This document shows positions 25,769 through 32,311 of a stretch of DNA of 64,000 nucleotides, piece by piece. The position numbers and the translations under genes were made by a program. Origin of the DNA: JADGHX01 sp963837755 (GTDB lineage: Bacteria; Pseudomonadota; Gammaproteobacteria; Steroidobacterales; Steroidobacteraceae); NCBI GenBank assembly GCA_963837755.1, contig CAWIOP010000005.1:1045893-1109892 (forward strand). The letters are read 5' to 3'. How positions within the stretch are numbered: the first letter of the stretch is position 1; each line of letters begins with the position of its first letter. The notes under the pieces are model-generated. The model saw only the letters and a program-made list of their open reading frames with translations. It was not told the origin of the DNA and made no database searches.

Positions 25769-26151
25769 GTTTGTTTCTCAGTCTTCTTGCGCTTTGGCTT
25801 GAGGACACTAGCTTCCGATTTGTCGACTTCAGGCTGTGGCTCTGGTTCAGATTCACGTTCGGCGTCAAGGAGGTGGTCTAGTTCACGCACCATCATGTGC
25901 GCCATCCGCGGGTCCATGCCCATCTCTTCAGGCCCGAACGGCCCTCGCCGCATAAACTCCGCTGCCTTCTGAAATCTTCGTCTCGCCGCCAGCGCCTCTT
26001 CGCGTGTACCGTCCCTCGCCATTCGATACGCCTCGATCCCCAGCTCGTACATCCAAGGCATGTCATCGCGAAACACGCTAGCAATAACCAGCAGCGATAT
26101 GGGGTCCCCGCGTCTCTCGCCAAGCATGTGACTGAGTTCATGGACCATCAT
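25765..26151 (-). CDS. C-terminal part of a split TIR protein, or separate small protein
   Basis: From the ATG at 26151 this is 128 residues: MMVHELSHMLGERRGDPISL, LVIASVFRDDMPWMYELGIE, then AYRMARDGTREEALAARRRF and an acidic/lysine tail ending KKTEKQT. The frame is open to 26247 and reads GFATNGARFHPMMVHELSHM, which looks like real protein before the ATG. Removing one G from the G5 run at 26183-26187 would fuse it in frame to the TIR gene upstream, giving about 335 residues, a normal size for a TIR-plus-helical-domain protein. No SD supports the ATG. I favour a split gene. Confidence 0.6.
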   Translation of the reverse strand: MMVHELSHMLGERRGDPISLLVIASVFRDDMPWMYELGIEAYRMARDGTREEALAARRRFQKAAEFMRRGPFGPEEMGMDPRMAHMMVRELDHLLDAERESEPEPQPEVDKSEASVLKPKRKKTEKQT

Positions 26152-26773
26152 CGGGTGGAATCGAGCACCATTTGTTGCGAAACCCCCGCGGGCCGTCGTC
26201 AGAAATCTCTCGAAACCGTGAATCCAGCGACCTGACGCTCGTAACAAGCTCCTCGAGGATTTCGGGTTGCGGTCGTGTGTGCTTCGCTTGGGCCGCGGTC
26301 TTGGGGATGGTGGCGACTTTCTTCTCCAGTTCCGGCCAGAGAGCGTCGAATAGCTGCGTCATACGGTCTTCGGGAACGGGGTGGGGCGCGAGCTGATTCA
26401 GGGATTGAATGACCTCAAGTAAGCCCGCCCGCTCCACCTTCTTTGCCTGGAATTGCGCGAGAGGGCCGGTAATGTCTCGGACTTCTAAGTCCAAGAGCAG
26501 GGGAATGACGCGGCTTCCTTGCATGGACTTGGCCAGAGCTCCCGCTTCGAACAATACCCACGGGGAGCCAACGTTTTCCCGTGTGACGCAGATGATCCCG
26601 AAGTTTGAGGCCTCCAGTTCTTTTGCAACTTGCTCAGCCCAACGTTGACCCGCCTCGATGTCCGCCTGCGACAGCCAGGGGTCCGCGTAGTGCAGGACTA
26701 GCGGAATCCAGTCGTGCAACGCATCACCCAAGGAATGGCTGCGTTCGCCGCTCCAGCTGATGAAGACTTTCAT
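26138..26773 (-). CDS. TIR-domain protein, probable anti-phage NADase
   Basis: 211 residues, start at 26773 with an excellent SD (GGGAAGGGGA). The N-terminal TIR domain is clear: MKVFISWSGERSHSLGDALH, then SQADIEAGQRWAEQVAKELE, FGIICVTRENVGSPWVLFEA with the likely catalytic Glu76, and AGALAK. Bacterial TIR domains of this sort cleave NAD+ or make signalling nucleotides, killing or arresting the infected cell. The C-terminal 60 residues end in an odd tail (FRNKWCSIPPDDGP), consistent with reading out of frame past a G5 run. A GNAT/DUF1778 toxin pair lies upstream. The island setting supports a defence role, which is inference. Confidence 0.82.
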   Translation of the reverse strand: MKVFISWSGERSHSLGDALHDWIPLVLHYADPWLSQADIEAGQRWAEQVAKELEASNFGIICVTRENVGSPWVLFEAGALAKSMQGSRVIPLLLDLEVRDITGPLAQFQAKKVERAGLLEVIQSLNQLAPHPVPEDRMTQLFDALWPELEKKVATIPKTAAQAKHTRPQPEILEELVTSVRSLDSRFREISDDGPRGFRNKWCSIPPDDGP

Positions 26774-26873
26774 TATTTCCCCTTCCCATGGAATTCGATG
26801 AGATCTGCGGTGGCTATGCGCGAGCCGCCGGTTCGATTTCAGATTCGAACTCTAGCTGCGCGCCACGGTTTTG

Positions 26874-27392
26874 TTATCGAAACAGCTCCGCAACAGTAAG
26901 CATCGGCAAGAATAGTCGCCGTGTGAGGTTTGGAAACGCAAGAAATCCGTGCCGTGAATAGAAGCCCTCGGCAGCTGCGTCTTTTGCATCCACAATGACG
27001 GCCCACGATGCCACCTCTGACGAGTGGACAAGCGTGCGCCTCAATGCATCGACAAGCAGATGTTTTCCCAAGCCAGCCGCGCGGTAGTCGCGATCAACCG
27101 CCAGCCTTCCTAGTAGCGTGCAGGGGATCTGGCCGTACTTGGGCAGTTTCTTTTGCAGCGGGACGGGCAGTGCCTCGCCGACAATCGAGAATGCGGAGAG
27201 CGTGTAATAGCCAGCGATCCTTGATCGCTGTGGGTCCGGTAGTACGAAGCAGACGGCGACATGTCGGCGCTGGTCCTGGCCCGCTTGAACGTGGAGGTAT
27301 CGGTCGAGCGCCTCAACTCCGCAATTGAAGGAGCGGCGATCATGCGAGTCATCGAGCGGAACGATCGGCTGCGATAGCAGCGCGTCATCCAT
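26874..27392 (-). CDS. GNAT acetyltransferase toxin, TacT/AtaT-like
   Basis: 172 residues: MDDALLSQPIVPLDDSHDRR, SFNCGVEALDRYLHVQAGQD (the family's CGxxxLDxYL pattern), then VAVCFVLPDPQRSRIAGYYT and the acetyl-CoA loop GRLAVDRDYRAAGLGKHLLV. The C-terminal tyrosine region FYSRHGFLAFP is that of TacT-like toxins, which acetylate the amino group of aminoacyl-tRNA and stop translation. The antitoxin gene (DUF1778) is upstream with a 3-base gap, in the usual antitoxin-toxin order. This is the one complete GNAT/DUF1778 pair in the window. Confidence 0.92.
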   Translation of the reverse strand: MDDALLSQPIVPLDDSHDRRSFNCGVEALDRYLHVQAGQDQRRHVAVCFVLPDPQRSRIAGYYTLSAFSIVGEALPVPLQKKLPKYGQIPCTLLGRLAVDRDYRAAGLGKHLLVDALRRTLVHSSEVASWAVIVDAKDAAAEGFYSRHGFLAFPNLTRRLFLPMLTVAELFR

Positions 27393-27395
27393 CGC

Positions 27396-27680
27396 TTAGC
27401 GACCCTGCGAAGCGCGATAGCGGGCGGCGGCAGCCTTCAGTGCTTTGGTCGGCGCCGGCGGATTCAACAGCGCGTTTACAAACACGCGTTGATCTTCCGG
27501 CGTGAGCTTGAGCAGTTCGTGGCGTGAAATAGCCTCCGCAGCAGCCGTCTGAGCGCTGGCCAGCAGGAAGTCCGTCAGCGAACGGCCTTCCAGGGCAGCT
27601 GCACGCTCGAACAGCCGCTTCTGCTCGGGGGTGACACGGGCTTCGACACGCTCGGCGCGTTTACGGGCGGTGTTGCTCAT
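27396..27680 (-). CDS. DUF1778 antitoxin of the GNAT pair (TacA-like)
   Basis: 94 residues from the ATG at 27680 with SD GGAG ten bases upstream. Ribbon-helix-helix N-terminus (RVEARVTPEQKRLFERAAAL, EGRSLTDFLLASAQTAAAEA), then the toxin-binding tail (LTPEDQRVFVNALLNPPAPT). It neutralises the GNAT toxin encoded immediately downstream and represses the operon. A 9-bp imperfect palindrome at 27709-27729 and a second inverted repeat at 27731-27750 are likely operator sites. The frame is open much further upstream, but that part reads as repetitive non-protein sequence. Confidence 0.92.
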   Translation of the reverse strand: MSNTARKRAERVEARVTPEQKRLFERAAALEGRSLTDFLLASAQTAAAEAISRHELLKLTPEDQRVFVNALLNPPAPTKALKAAAARYRASQGR

Positions 27681-27708
27681 GGTTGCGCTCCAAAATAGAT
27701 GAGGGAAC

Positions 27709-27750
27709 TGTACGGCCAATGGCCGGACAATGCAAGGTTGTGAGCTTGCA
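27709..27750. promoter_or_regulatory. Operator region of the GNAT/DUF1778 operon
   Basis: Two adjacent inverted repeats: TGTACGGCC/GGCCGGACA with an AAT spacer (27709-27729, one mismatch) and TGCAAG/CTTGCA (27731-27736 and 27745-27750). They begin 29 bases before the antitoxin start. On the minus strand the first contains TTGTCC, the half-site of the palindrome that precedes the orphan DUF1778 gene. The remainder to 28013 (about 260 bases) holds no gene that I can support. Confidence 0.6.
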
Positions 27751-28013
27751 CAGCCACGTAATCGGACCGGCAATTTGTTAAGTGGCCGGCAACATTTGGG
27801 GTTCGATGCTGACACACCTGAGTTGGCGCCAGGCGGACCGGGAAGCGTGATTGGATCTTTGGCCCGATGATGCGCACCGTACCCGATATGTCCTGTCCCT
27901 AGCATTCCGCCATCGCCTCGCGTGAAGTAGCCTGCGCCAGTCGATAGGCGGCACCGGCCAGTGTTGTAGCACCGGCCGACGCCTAACCAAAACGAGCCCC
28001 AAGGAGGCCCGAA

Positions 28014-28343
28014 ATGGCTACCCGCAATTCTAGCGGGGTGAAGCGGCGGCGTGCCCGTCTCGACGGCAACCGCCCGCGAACCCACCCAAAACGTCCCGGC
28101 CGCGAGGCCACGAAGCCCGGCCCGGCGCCCGCCGACGCCTGTGACTCCCCAGACGGCGACCCTGATGTGCTCCTGCGTCTCTCGCGTGCAATTGCGCTCG
28201 TGGAAACGATCGCCATCGCGATGCAGACCCACGAGGACGATATCCAGCTGGGTTCAATTGCAATGAGCCTCGAACTGGCCTGTTGCCAACTCCGACGCGC
28301 TCACGGCGCCGTAGACCTTGCGCTCGGCCGGGCAACAACGTGA
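28014..28343 (+). CDS. Small hypothetical protein, start of an accessory operon
   Basis: 109 residues. One of the best ribosome binding sites in the window (AAGGAGG, 28000-28006) precedes the ATG. The first 50 residues are Arg/Pro-rich and probably disordered (KRRRARLDGNRPRTHPKRPG); the rest is a helical pair (VLLRLSRAIALVETIAIAMQ; SIAMSLELACCQLRRAHGAV). I do not recognise it. It overlaps a tiny membrane-protein gene at its stop and lies on the side of the recombinase genes, so it probably belongs to the mobile element. Confidence 0.7.
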   Translation: MATRNSSGVKRRRARLDGNRPRTHPKRPGREATKPGPAPADACDSPDGDPDVLLRLSRAIALVETIAIAMQTHEDDIQLGSIAMSLELACCQLRRAHGAVDLALGRATT

Positions 28344-28444
28344 GCGCGAAACAGTTCATCGGGGTGCTCATCATGGGGATACTGGCCGGCACCGGCTTCG
28401 CAACGCTGTTCATCCACGTCATGACGGGAGGGTGCATTCCATAG
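28340..28444 (+). CDS. 34-residue single-span membrane peptide, coupled
   Basis: GTG at 28340 overlaps the TGA of the gene above (GTGA). The product is MSAKQFIGVLIMGILAGTGF then ATLFIHVMTGGCIP and a stop: a short N-terminus, one hydrophobic helix of about 20 residues and a C-terminal cysteine. Coupled translation from the upstream gene's strong SD would explain its expression without its own. Very short, but the overlap, the hydrophobic pattern and the strand all support it. Function unknown; phage holin-like or regulatory peptides look similar. Confidence 0.5.
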   Translation: MSAKQFIGVLIMGILAGTGFATLFIHVMTGGCIP

Positions 28445-29398
28445 CTGGCGCAAGGTTCGCCGCGCGTGAGAAGAGGCCCGGCATGCGAATGAATGCCGGG
28501 CTTCATCGTCTGCGCCAGGCACAAGTCCGGACTGCGCCAATAACATTCGCAGCAAGCCGTTTACTGCTGCTGCAGTTCCTTTCCGAAAAGACAGAGGCCG
28601 TCACTGCACGCCGCAGTGACGGCCGCAGTAACTGCAGCAACAACGCGGACTTGCGCGGAGTCCTGAGCCTGAGACTCGCGTGACGATGGGTAAGTCGCGC
28701 GGTTATCGCGACCCGGCCTGACGCCTTTCCGGCAAACAGCAGTGGGGGCGCCACTGAGTTGACCGGGAAGTCTCACCCGGAAAATCGCCGCAAGAAATAC
28801 GGTACGCGCTGATTCGTATTTATTGGTGCCGGCGTGGCCGGCGCCAATCAAGCTGCGTCTGAAGTCGATGCCGGTGCGAACAAACACCGGCAACCCTGGC
28901 GCAGGGCATAAGCGCCACATCGTACGAGGAATCCCTTCGCCGATGCCGTCTCCCGACGGTAGCCCAGAGCGCAGGTTCCTGAAAGCGCTCATCCCGTAAC
29001 AGGGAGGAACCACCCAAGACGCGCACAGATTCTGCAACGCGCGTCGCCCCGGCAGTGGGGTGGAACCAACGTCATCATCCGCAGAGCCTTCTCTGCCATA
29101 CCCATGCACCTTCGGTGCGTTCTCATCGCCCGCCATTGCTGGCGCAGCCATCGGCTGTGCCCGGCATCCCGCCTCGTTCTTCAACACTCACAGGAGGTAA
29201 TCATCCCAGCTAACCGCTCGTTTCGTCCTTCGATCTCCCCCGCCGCACTCCCAACAGGGCAGACGGCGGGCGCCTCATTCGAGGCAACAGGTGATCTGAG
29301 ACCTGGCCTTCGTCCTTCGGGACCCCTCGCTTTGCGAGCTGGCAAAAACACTAACCGCATTCGACTCAGGACACCGCCGTGGACAACAGGAGCCTTCT
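28445..29398. other. Non-coding region upstream of the recombinase cluster
   Basis: 954 bases without a convincing gene. It is full of inverted repeats: nested arms at 28568-28639, and ATTGGTGCCGGC / GCCGGCGCCAAT (28822-28833 and 28837-28848, one mismatch). A strong SD-like CAGGAGGTAA at 29191-29200 is followed by ATC rather than a normal start codon. Open frames on both strands lack family signatures. Such structured DNA before an integrase could hold recombination sites, an origin of transfer or a regulatory RNA. Confidence 0.45.
28568..28639. repeat. Nested inverted repeats
   Basis: A perfect 12-bp stem GGCCGTCACTGC (28596-28607) / GCAGTGACGGCC (28613-28624) with a 5-base loop lies inside outer arms TGCTGCAGTT (28568-28577) / AACTGCAGCA (28630-28639). 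There is no T tract, so it is not an obvious terminator. The asymmetry (18 bases on one side, 5 on the other) resembles recombinase or relaxase sites more than a simple terminator. Confidence 0.75.
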
Positions 29399-30262
29399 AT
29401 GGACGATTTGACCTATACGTTACGAGAACTCGCCAAGCGCAACCGGGACGGCAGCCACGCCACGCAGGCCGATCGGCTGCGAACGCTGATGCTGGCCAGT
29501 CGCCAACTTCGCGAAGCCGGATTCCGGCGGATGAGTGCGAAGTCGCTGAAGGGCCGGCATGTCGATGTACTGCTTGCGCGTTGGTGCGCAGAGCGTCTTT
29601 CAGCGGGCACGCTGAAGAATCGCCTTGCCCAACTGCGCTGGTGGGCAGAGAAAGTCGGCAAGGCTGCTTTGATTCCGGTCGACAACGCGCAACTCGCCAT
29701 CCCGGATCGATGCTTCATTACCAATGAAAGCAAGGCGCGGCAGCTCGGCGACAGCCTAGAGCGCGTGACCGATCCGCACGTGCGCATGAGCTTGGAGCTG
29801 CAACAGGCATTCGGTCTGCGGCGCGAAGAGTCCATCAAGTTCCAGCCGTGCTTCGCTGACCGTGGCGACCGCATCGTCCTGAAGGGCTCGTGGACCAAGG
29901 GCGGACGGCCGCGCACGGTTCCGATTACCACCGACGGGCAACGAGCCGTACTGGATCGAGCGCACCGGCTTGCCGGCGCCGGTTCACTGACCCCGGCTCA
30001 CAAGACCTACATTCAGCAGCGCCATTGTTACGATGGACAGTGCAAGGCGGCCGGCTTGAGCAACATGCACGGGCTGCGGCACCACTACGCGCAAGCTCGA
30101 TACGAAGCGCTGACGGGATGGAAAGCGCCGGCCGCCGGCGGCCCCATCGCGGCGGCGCTGGCACCTGAGCAGCGCGAGCAGGATGCGCTCGCTCGCCAAA
30201 CCATCAGCCGCGAACTCGGCCACGAGCGCCCGCAAATCACAGCGGTGTACTTGGGACGGTAA
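29399..30262 (+). CDS. Tyrosine recombinase/integrase of a mobile element
   Basis: 287 residues, start at 29399 with SD CAGGAG. N-terminal SAM-like core-binding domain (about 1-100), then a catalytic domain with the set of active-site residues: Arg141/142 (FGLRREES), a lysine-bearing turn (LKGSWTKGGRPRTVPI), His224-x-x-Arg227 (MHGLRHHY), His275 (ELGHERPQ) and Tyr284 (TAVYLG). It matches 'phage integrase N-terminal domain' proteins of integrative elements and is shorter than phage lambda Int. All catalytic positions are filled, so it should be active. It leads a four-gene run ending with the serine recombinase. Confidence 0.88.
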   Translation: MDDLTYTLRELAKRNRDGSHATQADRLRTLMLASRQLREAGFRRMSAKSLKGRHVDVLLARWCAERLSAGTLKNRLAQLRWWAEKVGKAALIPVDNAQLAIPDRCFITNESKARQLGDSLERVTDPHVRMSLELQQAFGLRREESIKFQPCFADRGDRIVLKGSWTKGGRPRTVPITTDGQRAVLDRAHRLAGAGSLTPAHKTYIQQRHCYDGQCKAAGLSNMHGLRHHYAQARYEALTGWKAPAAGGPIAAALAPEQREQDALARQTISRELGHERPQITAVYLGR

Positions 30263-30274
30263 GACGGCGCGCGA

Positions 30275-30457
30275 ATGGATTTTCCGCCGCATCTGCTCGA
30301 TGAGCTCGCGCGCGTGTTTGCGCGGGTCGCGCTCGAGCGATTCTTGAAGGAGTTGTCCGCGCGGGGATCGCGCCAGGAGGGCGCCGCCGACGAGGCGGCG
30401 AGTGAGCAGCCTTCGTCGAAGGGCCGCGACGTTGCGGACGAAGGCGCTGATGGCTGA
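30275..30457 (+). CDS. Small protein between recombinases
   Basis: 60 residues: MDFPPHLLDELARVFARVAL, ERFLKELSARGSRQEGAADE and a charged tail. The N-terminal helix is amphipathic. It lies 12 bases after the integrase and overlaps the next gene by eight. Small proteins beginning 'PPHLLDELARVFARAA' commonly stand before large serine recombinases; they may be accessory factors, but no function is known to me. Confidence 0.65.
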   Translation: MDFPPHLLDELARVFARVALERFLKELSARGSRQEGAADEAASEQPSSKGRDVADEGADG

Positions 30458-30647
30458 CACTAGCGACCAGCCGCAACGTCCGGACATCCCATCGAAGCCC
30501 ATCAGCGTGAATGACGTGATGGCCTATCTCGCGCGCGACGAGTGTGCGGCGCTTCTGAAGTTCCAAGAAAAGCCGTGCGTGCCAATCAGCGAGCATATTC
30601 GCGGAGTGATTGACCGCCAGCTCATGCAGACGGAGTCGCGAAAATGA
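30450..30647 (+). CDS. Small hypothetical protein preceding the serine recombinase
   Basis: 65 residues: MADTSDQPQRPDIPSKPISV, NDVMAYLARDECAALLKFQE, then KPCVPISEHIRGVIDRQLMQ. It overlaps the gene before by eight bases and the serine recombinase by four (ATGA), so the three are a tightly coupled unit. Predicted helical; the C-terminal segment (PISEHIRGVIDRQLM) looks like a ribbon-helix-helix C-terminal half, which would fit a regulator or a directionality factor. That is inference. Confidence 0.62.
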   Translation: MADTSDQPQRPDIPSKPISVNDVMAYLARDECAALLKFQEKPCVPISEHIRGVIDRQLMQTESRK

Positions 30648-32179
30648 AAGCCGCTCTCTATTCCCGATTCAGCACGGATCGGCAGAACGAGTCCTCCATC
30701 TCCGACCAAGTACGCGTGTGCTCGGAATACATCGAGCGCCAAGGGTGGGCCGTCGTCGAGCGGTTCGAGGATCAGGGCATCAGCGGCGCCGCGCTCGGTA
30801 ACCGTCCCGGTGTCTTGAGACTTCAGGAAGGCGCGCTCGCGCGCCGTTTCGATGCCGTGGTCGTCACCGACCTTTCGCGCTTGTCGCGCTCTCAAGGTGA
30901 TCTCTCGAAGATGATCGACCGGCTTACCGCGAGGGGCGTTCGCATCATCGGCGTGCAGGACGGTTACGATTCCGCCCGGCGCGGCCACAAGCTGCAGGCT
31001 GGTCTCTCGGGAATCATTGGCGAAGCGTTTCGAGAAATGGTGAAAGACCGCACCTATGCGGCGCTAGAAAGCCGAGCGAAGACCCAACGCGCTACAGGCG
31101 GCCGTGCCTACGGCTACCGCGATGGCAAAGTCGATCGCGGCGAGGCGTTCATGGTGCTGGAAATCTTCGGCAAGTTCGCCGATGGGATTTCGCCGCGCAC
31201 GATTGCGGGAGATTTGAACGCTCGACGTATCCCGTCACCCGGCGCCAGTTGGAACCGCACACAGCGGCGGGCGACGGGCTGGATGGGCTCCGCTATTCGT
31301 GTGATTGTCCGCAATGAACGCTATCGCGGCGTCGTTCACTGGAACACCAGCGAGTGGCGCAAGGACCCCGACAGCGGCAAGCGCAAGCGCGTCATGCGCC
31401 CTCGCTCCGAGTGGATCAGTTACGTAGACGAGTCGCTCCGCATCGTCTCCGACGATCTATGGGAACGCGCTCAGCGCCGCACGCGGCCGGCGACGGACAA
31501 GCGATTCAAATCTGGCGGCAAGCCGAAGTTCTTGTTGTCCGGTCTTCTCGTCTGCGACTCCTGCGGCGCGCATTACACGATCACCGACCAACGCAGCTAC
31601 GGCTGTTCGAGCTATCACAACGGCCGGGCGTGCTCGAACGCCGTTCGCGTCCGTCGTGACCGGATCGAGCCGATCCTGCTCGACCCAATTCGAAAGGACT
31701 TGCTCTCGCCCGAGCGGGTGGAGCGCATGGCAAAGGAAATGCAGGCTTCCTACCTTGATCAGGTTCGTGCGACGCAGACGCGGGTTGTGGAGGCGCCGCA
31801 AGAGCTGCAGGAACTCGTGGCTCGTATTGAACGGCTACGCGACCGGCTGAGGCAGGGCGACCCGGACATGACGGCGGACGAAATCCAGGCGGCCATCGAG
31901 CGGGCCGAGGCGAAGCGGTCGGAGCTTCAAGGTCTCGATCTGGAGAGCATGCCGCCCGCAAAAATCTTCAGGATGCTTCCGAGGGCTGCGGAGGAATACC
32001 GGCGGCAGATCGCGCTAGGGCTTGACGGCGGGCCCCGGGCGGCGCTCAAAGCGCGCTCGATTCTTCGCGAACTATTCGGGGGCCGGATCAGGCTGGTTCC
32101 AGAGCCCGGAGGCGGGCTGACAGCTCACTGGAACCTTCACACGGCGGCCCTGTTGCAAGGGCCCAGGGACCTTTGGTAG
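30644..32179 (+). CDS. Large serine recombinase
   Basis: 511 residues. Resolvase domain with catalytic Ser10 (ALYSRFSTDRQNESSISDQV) and the VVVTDLSRLSRSQGDLSKMI segment; recombinase domain (PRTIAGDLNARRIPSPGASW); zinc ribbon with paired cysteines (LLVCDSCGAHYTI, then YGCSSYHNGRACSN); then a coiled coil (about 385-450) typical of large serine integrases. These enzymes join attP and attB without host factors. Its last codons TGG TAG lie in the tRNA gene on the opposite strand: TGG is the encoded CCA end and TAG covers positions 71-73. The integrase thus sits exactly at an integration target, as element-borne integrases usually do. Confidence 0.93.
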   Translation: MKAALYSRFSTDRQNESSISDQVRVCSEYIERQGWAVVERFEDQGISGAALGNRPGVLRLQEGALARRFDAVVVTDLSRLSRSQGDLSKMIDRLTARGVRIIGVQDGYDSARRGHKLQAGLSGIIGEAFREMVKDRTYAALESRAKTQRATGGRAYGYRDGKVDRGEAFMVLEIFGKFADGISPRTIAGDLNARRIPSPGASWNRTQRRATGWMGSAIRVIVRNERYRGVVHWNTSEWRKDPDSGKRKRVMRPRSEWISYVDESLRIVSDDLWERAQRRTRPATDKRFKSGGKPKFLLSGLLVCDSCGAHYTITDQRSYGCSSYHNGRACSNAVRVRRDRIEPILLDPIRKDLLSPERVERMAKEMQASYLDQVRATQTRVVEAPQELQELVARIERLRDRLRQGDPDMTADEIQAAIERAEAKRSELQGLDLESMPPAKIFRMLPRAAEEYRRQIALGLDGGPRAALKARSILRELFGGRIRLVPEPGGGLTAHWNLHTAALLQGPRDLW

Positions 32180-32250
32180 CGGGGGCAGGATTTGAACCTG
32201 CGACCTTCGGGTTATGAGCCCGACGAGCTGCCAGACTGCTCCACCCCGCA
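32174..32250 (-). tRNA. Initiator tRNA-fMet (CAT)
   Basis: 77 bases including an encoded CCA (32174-32176). The anticodon loop is CTCATAA on a stem with three consecutive G-C pairs (GGG/CCC), the initiator hallmark; the body closely matches the Escherichia coli initiator. The T loop reads GGTTCAAATCC. The acceptor stem pairs at 2-71 to 7-66, and position 1-72 is unpaired as in initiators, but here it is T1/T72 rather than the usual C1/A72. The serine recombinase gene overlaps the 3' end by six bases on the other strand. Confidence 0.96.
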
Positions 32251-32311
32251 CCAGTAGGGGCGCGCATTCTAGGGCGATGGCCTGGCGTATGCAAACAAAT
32301 GTGTGCGCGAA

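Noticed and set aside
28561..29187. 208-residue open frame on the minus strand in the non-coding block
   Set aside because: Composition looks like translated structured DNA (RPGRDNRATYPSS, repeats of AAVTAAVTAA from the inverted repeats); no SD and no recognisable fold. Treated as non-coding.
29191..29727. Gene starting at ATC (29203) after a strong SD-like CAGGAGGTAA
   Set aside because: ATC is an extremely rare start, the product is Pro/Arg-rich without similarity to anything I know, and the frame runs 300 bases into the integrase gene in the wrong frame.
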